Origin: Akkermansia muciniphila
GTDB taxonomy: Bacteria; Verrucomicrobiota; Verrucomicrobiia; Opitutales; Opitutaceae
Assembly: GCA_945898185.1 (NCBI GenBank)
Contig: CAMDHP010000014.1
Span: forward strand, 1-32,870
Reading direction: 5' to 3'
Length of the DNA: 32,870 nt
The notes under the pieces are model-generated. The model worked only from the letters and a program-made list of their open reading frames with translations. It was not told the origin of the DNA and ran no database searches. Shown here piece after piece: positions 7,982 to 15,164 of this stretch (position 1 is the stretch's first letter; each line of letters opens with the position of its first letter). The position numbers were made by a program, and so were the translations under genes.

Positions 7982-9403
7982 TCAAGCCAGCGCGCGCCAG
8001 AGAAAAGCAATCACGCCGCAGAGCACGGCGCCGATAGCCGTCGGCATGAGCGCGGAGAGGGCGGTCCACTTCAGAGACTGCGTTTCTTTGTAGATGGTGT
8101 AGAGAGTGGTGCTGCAGGGGTTGTGGCAGAGACTGAAGATCATGAGGCACACGCCGGTCAGTGCCGTCCAACCCGAGCCGACCAACAAAGCGCGCACGCC
8201 TTCGTCGCCGGTCTCGAACATGACGCCGGCCGCGTGCTCGCCGCCCGCCTGGCCCGTGAGCAGCACCGTGAGCATAAGAATGGAGGGCACGACTATTTCG
8301 TTGGCTGGGATGGCGATGATGTAGGCGAGCAGGATGATGCCATTGAGTCCGATGAATACCGCGAAGGGATTCATGCCTGCGACCGCCCAGTAGGCCAGCG
8401 TGTGGTCGCTGGCGTGAACGTTTGATACCAGCCAAATAACCGCGCCGGCGGGCAAGGCAAACACCACCGCGCGCCACAGCACGAAGAGCGTGCGATCAAT
8501 CAACGAGGTGTAGAGTGTGCGCAGGATATTCGGCGGACGATACGGCGGCAGCTCCAAGCTAAAGGTCGAGGATTCGCCGCGCAGCAGGGTCCGGCTCAGC
8601 ACCCAGGAACACACCAGGCTCAGGCCGAAGCCGAGCAGTGCCACCGCGAAAACCGAACCGGCCGCGACCACGCCGGTGAGGCCCGCCGGCGCGAGTGCGC
8701 CGAGAAAAATAGTGGCGATTAGAATCTGCGTCGGCCAGCGGCCGTTGCAGAGGGCGAAGTTATTCGTGACGATCGCAATCAGGCGTTCGCGCGGCGAGTC
8801 TATGACCCGCGCGGCGATGACGCCGGCGGCGTTGCAGCCGTAGCCCATCGCCATCGTGAGCGCCTGCTTGCCGTGCGCGCCCACCTTTTGAAAAAGCCGG
8901 TCGAGATTGAAGGCCACCCGCGGCAGGTAACCGAGATCCTCGAGCAGCGTGAAGGCGGGAAAGAAAATCATCATCGGCGGCAGCATCACGCTGATGACCC
9001 AGGCCGTCGCCAGATACATGCCATCGACCAGCAAACCGGCCAGCCAGAGCGGCATCGAGCCCATTGCCGCCGCGCGAAGAACGGGGTAGAATTTATCCAG
9101 CAACACATCGGCGATCATTGCGCTCGGCACGTTAGCCCCGGCGATGGTGAGCCAGAGCACAAAAGCGAAGAGCAGGCCCATGACCGGGAAACCAGTCCAC
9201 GGATTTGTCAGGACCCGGTCCACCTTGCGCTGGAACGCGAGCCGCTGAGAGGCACCCGCGCGGGCCACGGTGCGTTCGGCGATACGAGCGGACTCGGCGT
9301 AGATCGCCTCGGTAAGCCGGTCGTTAAAATCACGCGGTAGCTGCCAGCGCAACTCGCGAGCCTCGCGCAGCAAGGGGTCGGTCTCGACGGGGCGGGTGTT
9401 CAT
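7982..9403 (-). CDS. feoB: ferrous iron transporter FeoB, membrane (gate) half
   Basis: This 473-residue protein is the membrane part of FeoB, the inner-membrane Fe(II) importer, encoded apart from its GTPase domain. After about 70 soluble residues comes the segment VLTNPWTGFPVMGLLF, which in fused FeoB opens the membrane domain, then many hydrophobic helices. The two gate motifs have the forms GYGCNAAGV (about residue 190) and NNFALCNGRWPTQ (about 214). To my recollection this matches the FeoB group typical of clostridia and related lineages rather than the E. coli form with GFGCNVPA and SCGARLP. Its ATG (9401-9403) overlaps the TGA of the upstream GTPase gene (9400-9402) in an ATGA arrangement, so the halves should be translationally coupled and made in similar amounts. 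Together the halves have 750 residues, the size of a whole FeoB. Confidence 0.92.
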   Translation of the reverse strand: MNTRPVETDPLLREARELRWQLPRDFNDRLTEAIYAESARIAERTVARAGASQRLAFQRKVDRVLTNPWTGFPVMGLLFAFVLWLTIAGANVPSAMIADVLLDKFYPVLRAAAMGSMPLWLAGLLVDGMYLATAWVISVMLPPMMIFFPAFTLLEDLGYLPRVAFNLDRLFQKVGAHGKQALTMAMGYGCNAAGVIAARVIDSPRERLIAIVTNNFALCNGRWPTQILIATIFLGALAPAGLTGVVAAGSVFAVALLGFGLSLVCSWVLSRTLLRGESSTFSLELPPYRPPNILRTLYTSLIDRTLFVLWRAVVFALPAGAVIWLVSNVHASDHTLAYWAVAGMNPFAVFIGLNGIILLAYIIAIPANEIVVPSILMLTVLLTGQAGGEHAAGVMFETGDEGVRALLVGSGWTALTGVCLMIFSLCHNPCSTTLYTIYKETQSLKWTALSALMPTAIGAVLCGVIAFLWRALA

Positions 9404-10233
9404 CCGCGGACCTCCGCGGCCGCGATGGACTTCGCGGCGACCAGCGCGGCGTAATCGGTGGTGAGGTGGCCGAGCGTGCCAGTCGCCACCATCTCGCCGA
9501 CGGCGGAATCGCCTTCAAGCAGCCGCAGCGCGATCCAATCCTCGTTGGCCAGGCCTGGAAAACGATCACGCAAACCCCGCACGATTCGCCCGAGCGCCTC
9601 GCGCAGGCCGGGCACGGCGAGTTTCAGTTTGTAGGGTTGCGGCGTGTAGGCTCCTGAGGCCACCGCGTGGATCTCGGCGAGCAGCTCCGGCATGCCCTCG
9701 CCCGAGCGGGCCGCGCAGGGCACTACTGGGATGCCAAGCTCGCGTGCCAGAGCGCGGGCGTCTATCTCCACGCCATTGGCGCGGGCTTCGTCCATCAAGT
9801 TGAGGCAGAGGACGGCGCGGTCGGTGATCTGAAGGATTTGCAGGGCGAGGTTGAGGTTTCGCTCTAGGCAGTTGGCATCAACAACCACGACCGTGATATC
9901 GGGTTTGCCGAAGAGGATGAACTCGCGCGCGACGGTTTCATCTGGGCTGGCCGAACGGAGCGAGTAGGTGCCTGGGAGGTCAACGATTTTGAAACGCTTG
10001 CCCGCGTAGGCGAAGCCGCCCTCGGCACGCGCGATGGTCTTACCCGGCCAGTTGCCGGTATGCTGGCGCAGGCCGGTTAGGCGGTTGAAGACGGTGCTCT
10101 TGCCAGTATTGGGGTTGCCGGCGAGGGCGACGACGTAGTCGGTCTTGCTGACATCAAGTCCGAGACGCTGCGAGGGACCGCGCGGCACGGCGGCGCAGGA
10201 ATCGCAGGCGGAGGGAGGGCAGGCGGAGGACAT
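9400..10233 (-). CDS. feoB: ferrous iron transporter FeoB, separate GTPase half
   Basis: This 277-residue cytoplasmic protein is the G domain of FeoB with its helical guanine-dissociation-inhibitor part, ending before the membrane segment. The G1 loop GNPNTGKST is at residues 39-47, the G2 region around TGNWPGKT at 59-66, G3 DLPGTYSL at 85-92, G4 NLMD at 145-148 and a G5-like PCAARSGEG near 174. The first 15 residues carry three cysteines (5, 10 and 13) spaced C-x4-C-x2-C, ahead of the usual FeoB start. The gene lies 26 bp after the DtxR-FeoA gene and overlaps the membrane half by 4 bp. A frameshift of one ancestral gene is less likely than a true split, because both halves keep intact family ends and a clean ATGA junction. 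Confidence 0.93.
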   Translation of the reverse strand: MSSACPPSACDSCAAVPRGPSQRLGLDVSKTDYVVALAGNPNTGKSTVFNRLTGLRQHTGNWPGKTIARAEGGFAYAGKRFKIVDLPGTYSLRSASPDETVAREFILFGKPDITVVVVDANCLERNLNLALQILQITDRAVLCLNLMDEARANGVEIDARALARELGIPVVPCAARSGEGMPELLAEIHAVASGAYTPQPYKLKLAVPGLREALGRIVRGLRDRFPGLANEDWIALRLLEGDSAVGEMVATGTLGHLTTDYAALVAAKSIAAAEVRG

Positions 10234-10259
10234 TTTCGGTTTGTGTAGTTAAAAATCAG

Positions 10260-11228
10260 TCACGCCCGCGACGGCTGCACGAGCACCTGCAGGGCCTGCG
10301 TCTTGCGCAGCGCGATGAGCGTGCCCCGGACGCGAAACGCCGCCGGCCCGCTCAGGGGGCTGTCGAGCTCGTGCTCGACGCGGCTGCCCGGGACGAAGCC
10401 CAGGTCGAGCAGGCGCGAGCGCTCGGGGCCGATGCAGCCGGGCAGCAAGGCGAGGACCTCGGCCGCTGCGCCGCGCGGGATCTCGCTCAAGCGGCAGGCG
10501 CCGGCTGGCGTGTCGTGCTCGTCCGCCAGCGGCGGTCGCACGCGGATGAGCGCCGCCAGCTCGGGCGGCAGCTCTTCGCGTCGGGCCTCGATCTCCAGCG
10601 TGCACGCACTGGGTGGGGCTGCCGGGACCCGGGCAAAACGCATTCCCGCAAAAATCCCCCGCGCCGCCAGCAGCGCGAAGAGAGCGGGCGGCTCGTCCTC
10701 GATGTGCGAGATCACGCCGGGACGGCACTCCGGCCAGGAAAGGAGCGACTGGCCCTCAGGAGCTGGAAATTCGCCTTCGCGCGTCGGGATCGGGTCGCCG
10801 TGCGGATCGTAGCGCGGATGCCCGAGCGAGTCCGCCAGCTGGTCAACCTCGGCATCGGTCAAAGCGTGCTCAGCTTGATTGGCCCTGCCATGCCACTCGG
10901 CGGCGGGCAGACTGGTGGTGCGGGCGAGCCGGGTTTCAGTCAGCCGGTGGGCGCGCATCACGCGCACCGCTACCGCGCGACCTGTGGCGGTGAGCCGCCA
11001 GGCCTGCGCCAGCTCGTCGGCCAGCCCCGCGGCTTTGGCGCGCGCCAACGCAAGTAATCCTGCCTCGCGCCCCAAGCCACCGAGCGCACCGAGATGCGCC
11101 TCGGTCGCTTCGTGCTGGCGGTGCTCGCACTCCAGCAGGGCCCGCAGCACGTCTTCCACCGCCGCACGTTCGACGGGTTTAAGTTTCGCCATCGCTGTTT
11201 CGGAGAAACGCAGTTCGGCCTCGATCAT
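10260..11228 (-). CDS. DtxR-family metalloregulator fused to FeoA-like domains
   Basis: A 322-residue fusion leading the Feo operon. Residues 15-85 form a DtxR-type winged helix (ending WRLTATGRAVA), 86-150 the metal-binding and dimerisation domain (HRLTETRL at 94-101, HGRANQAEH at 113-121, PHGDPIP at 142-148), 160-235 an SH3/FeoA-like domain (GVISHIEDEP, GIFAGMRF) and 245-318 a second, more typical FeoA domain (LLDLGFVPGSRVE, RVRGTLIALRKTQA). Known DtxR proteins repress iron or manganese uptake genes when metal is bound, and FeoA aids FeoB, so one polypeptide could both sense iron and assist the importer. No separate feoA is present. By ungapped alignment from memory, the position of DtxR Met10 is Asp26 and that of Cys102 is Asn117; His94, Glu98, His113, Glu120 and His121 are kept. 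Confidence 0.88.
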   Translation of the reverse strand: MIEAELRFSETAMAKLKPVERAAVEDVLRALLECEHRQHEATEAHLGALGGLGREAGLLALARAKAAGLADELAQAWRLTATGRAVAVRVMRAHRLTETRLARTTSLPAAEWHGRANQAEHALTDAEVDQLADSLGHPRYDPHGDPIPTREGEFPAPEGQSLLSWPECRPGVISHIEDEPPALFALLAARGIFAGMRFARVPAAPPSACTLEIEARREELPPELAALIRVRPPLADEHDTPAGACRLSEIPRGAAAEVLALLPGCIGPERSRLLDLGFVPGSRVEHELDSPLSGPAAFRVRGTLIALRKTQALQVLVQPSRA

Positions 11229-11245
11229 GATTTGATCAAAGTAAG

Positions 11246-11267
11246 AATATTAGGTGCGTCAAATATT
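11246..11267 (-). promoter_or_regulatory. candidate operator palindrome upstream of the Feo operon
   Basis: A 22-bp imperfect palindrome with arms AATATT (11246-11251 and 11262-11267) and a centre reading AGGTGCGTCA pairs at 8 of 11 positions. It begins 17 bp upstream of the DtxR-FeoA start codon in an AT-rich island (11229-11339) of a GC-rich region, a usual place for an autoregulatory DtxR site. It does not match the classical DtxR/IdeR box closely beyond the TTAGGT half-site, so the assignment is inferred from position and symmetry. The remainder of the 111-bp gap shows possible but weak promoter hexamers and no gene. Confidence 0.35.
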
Positions 11268-11339
11268 ATTCAAGCAACCTGCGCTGTGGTCGTTTTTCAA
11301 TAAGATATTATTTCCCCCAAGCTACTTTATTGGTGGCGA

Positions 11340-13592
11340 TTAGGGCTGTTTTGCGATTGCAACGGCAGGCGCGGTGATGCGCATGTCTTGAAGGACGCGC
11401 AGGCCCTCGCGAAGGTAAACATCCATCTTGGCGTAGCGTTGATCCCCAGCTTCCTCCTCGTCGGCGATTTCATCGGGGTCGAGGTCGGAATCCTCATCAG
11501 GCTTGGCCGGTGCCTTGATCCTTGGAGCTGGCGGCGTGGCGACGAAATACTCCTCGAAGGCGTAGGCGTCGGTCGCTTCGAGGGCTTTGCGTTCGGCGCG
11601 GGTGGCGTCGCGGAAGGTCTTGTCGGCGTCCTTGCCGGCGCGGCGGGTCGCGAGATTGAGCGAGATGGCCTTTTCGGCCTGACGATCCTTGAAGCGGGCG
11701 ATACCGCGTTTCAGAAGGTCGAACTCGGGCAGGGTTTCCATGCGCTTCACGCTCTGCATGCGGAGGTCGGCGATGACGGAGGCAGGGATCGCGGTGGCGG
11801 AGAAAAAGCTGGTGGGAATCTCATCCCAAACGAGGGCGTGGGGGAGGTCGCTTTCGCCGATCGGGAGAAACTCATCCACCGATGGTATGATGATATCGGA
11901 TACAACTCCTTTGAGCTGGGTGGAGGCGCCGTTGGGCAGGAAAAACTTCTGGATCGTGATCTTGGTGGCGCCGGTGGCGAGGCCGAGGCGGGCCACGCCC
12001 GGGAGGAAGCGGCGCATCTCCTGCACGGTCTGCACAGTGCCTTTGCCGTGGGTGGAGGTATCGCCAACAATGATGGCGCGACCGTAGTTTTGCAGCGCGC
12101 CGGCGACGATCTCTGAGGCGGAGGCGCTGAAGCGCGAAGTGAGCACGACGAGCGGGCCGGCGTAGGCTACGGAGGGGTCGTCGTCCTCGTCCACTTTCAC
12201 AGCGCCGTCGTAGCCCTTGATTTGCACGACGGGGCCCTTGGGGATGAAGAGGCCGGCCAGCGAAACGGCCTCATTGAGCAGGCCCCCGCCGTTGCGGCGC
12301 AAGTCGAGGACGAGGCCCTTGATGCCTGCGCTCTCCATTTGCTTGATCAGGGAGGCGATGTCGTCGGTGGCGCTGTTCTGGTCCGTGGCGTCCGCGCGCT
12401 CGCGTCCGTAAAAAGTGGGCAGGGTAATCACGCCAAGGGGTTCGGTGCCGCCGCCGGGGGAGGGGACCTGGAAAATCGCCCCGTGGGCGCGGGCAGAGTC
12501 GAGGTTGATAAGATCGCGCACAATCACGACCTCGCGGCGGGCCGCGGAGTCGGCGGCATCGCCAGGCTGGACAAGCAAGCGGACTTGGGTGCCCTTGGGG
12601 CCGCGAATCTGCTGGACGATACGGCGAAGCTTCAGGCCGACGATATCCACGAACTCTCCGCCGGCTTGGGCGACGGCGAGGATTTTGTCATTGGGCTTGA
12701 GCTGGCGTCCGAGGTCGGCGGGGCCGCCGGGGATGATTTCCTTTAAAATACAGATATCGTCCTCGACGCCGAGAAGCGCGCCGATGCCGAAGAGTTGTAG
12801 GCGCATTCCGATCCCAAACTCCTCGTAGTTTTGCGGCGAGAAGTAGGTCGAGTGCGGATCGTAAAGGCTGGAAATGGCATTGAGAAAAACCTCCGCTACA
12901 TCGCCGGCGGCGAAGTCATCGAGGTTTTTGGAGAGGCGGTCGTAGCGCTTCGTGATGGTGACGCGGGCCTGGTCGAGGGTCTTTTTGTTAAGGAGCTCCT
13001 GAAGAATCTCAAACTTCAGGCGGCGCTCCCAGAGCGCATTCGCAGCAGAGGCGTCGGCGGGCCACTCCAGCTCGCGCCTGTCAGTCTCGTAGGTCTCGAC
13101 GGAGGCGAGGTCAAAGTCGCCGGGCAGGCGGGTTTTGATCCACTGAATCCTCTCGTAAATGCGTTGCTCGTAGCGCGCGAAGACCGCGAAGGCGGGATCA
13201 AGTCGGCCGAGGGATTTAGTGTTCCAGTAGAGCGTGTCGGGACGGTTCTTTTCTTGAAACTCGGTAAGATCGGAGCCGAGGAAGAATAATTTCTGGCCGT
13301 CGAAGGCACGGAGCGTGTTGGAGATGACCTCGTTATAATTGGAGGGACGGACGGCGTCGCGGTCGTAGTGGACCTCCTCCAAGATGTTCAAGTGCGCGCG
13401 CACCTCCAGTTGCAAGGCCTCGCGCTGTTGGCTGGGCAGCGCCGCGAGTAAGTTGCGCGGAGCTGGCGCGAAGGGCGTGGTTGTGACCGCGGGCGCTGCC
13501 GCATCCGTTGTGGGCGCGGGTATCACGGGCTCGGCGAATACGATAGCGGAGAGCACCAACAAGACGGCGGTAAGACGGCGGAGAAGGGACAT
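11340..13592 (-). CDS. prc: carboxy-terminal (tail-specific) processing protease, S41 family
   Basis: A 750-residue periplasmic serine protease of the Prc/Tsp type, which degrades or trims proteins from the C-terminus and helps control cell-wall hydrolases in other bacteria. A signal peptide covers about residues 1-20. The N-terminal helical domain (about 50-235) is followed by a PDZ domain (about 255-345: FGIGALLGVEDD, IIPGGPADLGRQLKPNDKI) and the S41 protease core with LVLDLRRNGGGLLNEA, the Ser motif SASASE at 489-494 and the Lys motif GKGTVQ with Lys517. The long C-terminal part fits the DUF3340-type tail of large Prc proteins. A rhomboid protease gene lies 89 bp upstream on the same strand, so two regulatory proteases are adjacent. 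The size agrees with Prc rather than the shorter CtpA. Confidence 0.93.
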   Translation of the reverse strand: MSLLRRLTAVLLVLSAIVFAEPVIPAPTTDAAAPAVTTTPFAPAPRNLLAALPSQQREALQLEVRAHLNILEEVHYDRDAVRPSNYNEVISNTLRAFDGQKLFFLGSDLTEFQEKNRPDTLYWNTKSLGRLDPAFAVFARYEQRIYERIQWIKTRLPGDFDLASVETYETDRRELEWPADASAANALWERRLKFEILQELLNKKTLDQARVTITKRYDRLSKNLDDFAAGDVAEVFLNAISSLYDPHSTYFSPQNYEEFGIGMRLQLFGIGALLGVEDDICILKEIIPGGPADLGRQLKPNDKILAVAQAGGEFVDIVGLKLRRIVQQIRGPKGTQVRLLVQPGDAADSAARREVVIVRDLINLDSARAHGAIFQVPSPGGGTEPLGVITLPTFYGRERADATDQNSATDDIASLIKQMESAGIKGLVLDLRRNGGGLLNEAVSLAGLFIPKGPVVQIKGYDGAVKVDEDDDPSVAYAGPLVVLTSRFSASASEIVAGALQNYGRAIIVGDTSTHGKGTVQTVQEMRRFLPGVARLGLATGATKITIQKFFLPNGASTQLKGVVSDIIIPSVDEFLPIGESDLPHALVWDEIPTSFFSATAIPASVIADLRMQSVKRMETLPEFDLLKRGIARFKDRQAEKAISLNLATRRAGKDADKTFRDATRAERKALEATDAYAFEEYFVATPPAPRIKAPAKPDEDSDLDPDEIADEEEAGDQRYAKMDVYLREGLRVLQDMRITAPAVAIAKQP

Positions 13593-13681
13593 TGTTGATA
13601 AAGTAGGAAAGGGGGCGACGGAAAAGGTTGCGGGCTAATTTCGATCTGGCGGCAAGCCGGACGGGGGCAGCCATGCGTGGA

Positions 13682-14590
13682 TCATCGCAGGCCAAGTGTT
13701 TGGCGGGCGTCGTCTAGCACCCGCTTTTCTTTGACGGAGAGGGAGCCGAAGCCGCGCTCGTTGATTTTATCAAGGATGCGGTCGACTTCGGCGCGCACCT
13801 GATCGCGCCCGACGACGGGGCACGCGGCCCCAGCGCCACCCGGTGAGGAAGATCGGCCCGACACGTTGACAGTGGAGGCGGGCTCGCGGGCAGGAGCCTT
13901 ACGTATCCAGCGCGGTGTCTCAAACCGGGTCGCGCCACCCGAATCCGCCCGGGCGAAAAAAAGCTGAAAAAATACCCAGCCTCCCGCCAATCCGCCCAAG
14001 TGCGCGGAGTGCGCTACCCACTCACCCGAACCGCCGGGTAGCTCCCGAAAAAAGAAGCCGAACAGGTCAATACTTGCGAGAATCGCGACGATCCAAAACG
14101 GCTTCATCGTGACCGGAATGATGAAGAGCAAAAGGAAGTTCATCGGGCGCTGCGGTTGCAGGCACGCGAACACCATTAAATACGCCATGACGACACCGGA
14201 CGCTCCTACCATTTGCCCGGGGCGCGCAAAGTTTACCCCAAGCCAGAAAAACGCCGAGACCAGCACAGCCGTCAGCGTGAGTTGCACCAGACGCCGGGTG
14301 CCGAGCGTTGCCTCCAAATCCCGACCGATAAAAAAGAGCCCCAAGCAATTTAGAAGCAGATGCAGGACGCCCCCGTGAAGGAGCGCGTAGGTCAGAAGCG
14401 TCCACGCGTAGCCTTGCCGGATACCCGCCCCGCTCAGAGCGGAATAATTGTAATATGCCCCAATCCCGAACCAGCGCTCGAGCAAGTTTTGCACAACGAA
14501 GACTCCGACCAGCACCCCCAGAAACCATGGGATCAACGTGAAAGAAAGGGACCGCTGGGGGCCGCGCATGTAGGACCGATCAGATAACAT
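13682..14590 (-). CDS. rhomboid family intramembrane serine protease
   Basis: A rhomboid protease, which cuts other membrane proteins within the bilayer using a Ser-His pair. The catalytic serine motif GASGVVMAYL lies in the fourth hydrophobic segment and the catalytic histidine is in AHSAHLGGLAGG, both in the usual order. At least six hydrophobic helices are visible, preceded by SLSFTLIPWFLGVLVGVFVVQNL. After the membrane domain a soluble tail of about 90 residues contains a short C-terminal motif (VDRILDKINERGFGSLSVKEKRVLDDA), which resembles the DUF6576-type tail of PVC and Bacteroidetes rhomboids. The start at 14590 (302 residues) sits directly ahead of the basic and hydrophobic region; an ATG at 14656 would add 22 unconvincing residues, and one at 14569 is also possible. 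It is encoded upstream of the prc gene. Confidence 0.9.
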   Translation of the reverse strand: MLSDRSYMRGPQRSLSFTLIPWFLGVLVGVFVVQNLLERWFGIGAYYNYSALSGAGIRQGYAWTLLTYALLHGGVLHLLLNCLGLFFIGRDLEATLGTRRLVQLTLTAVLVSAFFWLGVNFARPGQMVGASGVVMAYLMVFACLQPQRPMNFLLLFIIPVTMKPFWIVAILASIDLFGFFFRELPGGSGEWVAHSAHLGGLAGGWVFFQLFFARADSGGATRFETPRWIRKAPAREPASTVNVSGRSSSPGGAGAACPVVGRDQVRAEVDRILDKINERGFGSLSVKEKRVLDDARQTLGLR

Positions 14591-14730
14591 AGAAGAAGCA
14601 GACCCTATGCGCGGGACCTGCAAATACAAGGGCGGGCGTGGCACCCCTTCCCCCATCTCAAGACCGATGTGGAGCGATCAATGCTCATCGCTTGACAGGC
14701 GAGGGCGCACGGGGGTTTGTTTCGGGAGTC

Positions 14731-14967
14731 ATGGCCAACAAAACCGACAAGTGGGAAAATAACGTCTCGGGTAAATTCTTCGTCGATCAGCAATGCATCG
14801 ACTGCGATCTTTGTCGCGAAACCGCTCCGGCGTTTTTCACACGACATGACGAGGGCGGCTACTCGTTCGTCCATAAGCAACCCACAACCGAGGAAGATGT
14901 ATCACTTTGTCGCGAGGCGCTCGAAGGCTGCCCGGTCGAGGCTATTGGCGACGACGGCGAAGCCTAA
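14731..14967 (+). CDS. single-cluster [4Fe-4S] ferredoxin
   Basis: A small 78-residue electron carrier. Three cysteines in CIDCDLC and a fourth in GCP (EALEGCPVEAI) form the ligand set of a single [4Fe-4S] cluster, as in the monocluster ferredoxins of Bacillus and Thermotoga type; an additional Cys lies at LCREAL. The ATG at 14731 is chosen because GGGAG lies just ahead and the upstream in-frame extension to 14638 reads like non-coding sequence. The protein is acidic, as usual for ferredoxins. It is divergent from the rhomboid gene and ends 72 bases before a good terminator, so it is probably transcribed alone. The redox partner is unknown. Confidence 0.9.
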   Translation: MANKTDKWENNVSGKFFVDQQCIDCDLCRETAPAFFTRHDEGGYSFVHKQPTTEEDVSLCREALEGCPVEAIGDDGEA

Positions 14968-14983
14968 AACCAGCCGTCAAATT

Positions 14984-15003
14984 GCCCGGGGAATCCCTCG
15001 GGC
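14984..15003 (+). other. GC-rich hairpin just after the ferredoxin gene
   Basis: GCCCG and CGGGC (with inner GGG and CCC) pair around the loop AAT, 17 bases after the ferredoxin stop. There is no T run behind it, so it looks more like a 3'-end stabilising structure placed ahead of the real terminator at 15039. Confidence 0.4.
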
Positions 15004-15038
15004 ACCCGACCTCTTCCGGCGCTCCTCGAAGGTCAACG

Positions 15039-15067
15039 AACCCACTTTTCTCAGCGTGGGTTTTTTT
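15039..15067 (+). terminator. intrinsic terminator downstream of the ferredoxin gene
   Basis: AACCCAC (15039-15045) pairs with GTGGGTT (15056-15062) around a 10-base loop. The seven T of 15061-15067 overlap the end of the stem. It separates the ferredoxin from the TonB-dependent receptor gene about 100 bases further on. Confidence 0.85.
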
Positions 15068-15164
15068 ATGCCCCGACGAAAGCACCTGCTTGTTAAGCGA
15101 ATATTATTTTAGATTAACTAATGAATTGCCAAGGGCCTCGTGGCGCGACTTGGATGCAGGCCTC

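Noticed and set aside
14968-15164. Cobalamin or other riboswitch ahead of the TonB receptor
   Set aside because: The structured parts are a GC-rich hairpin and a terminator belonging to the ferredoxin gene; no B12-box-like sequence was seen.
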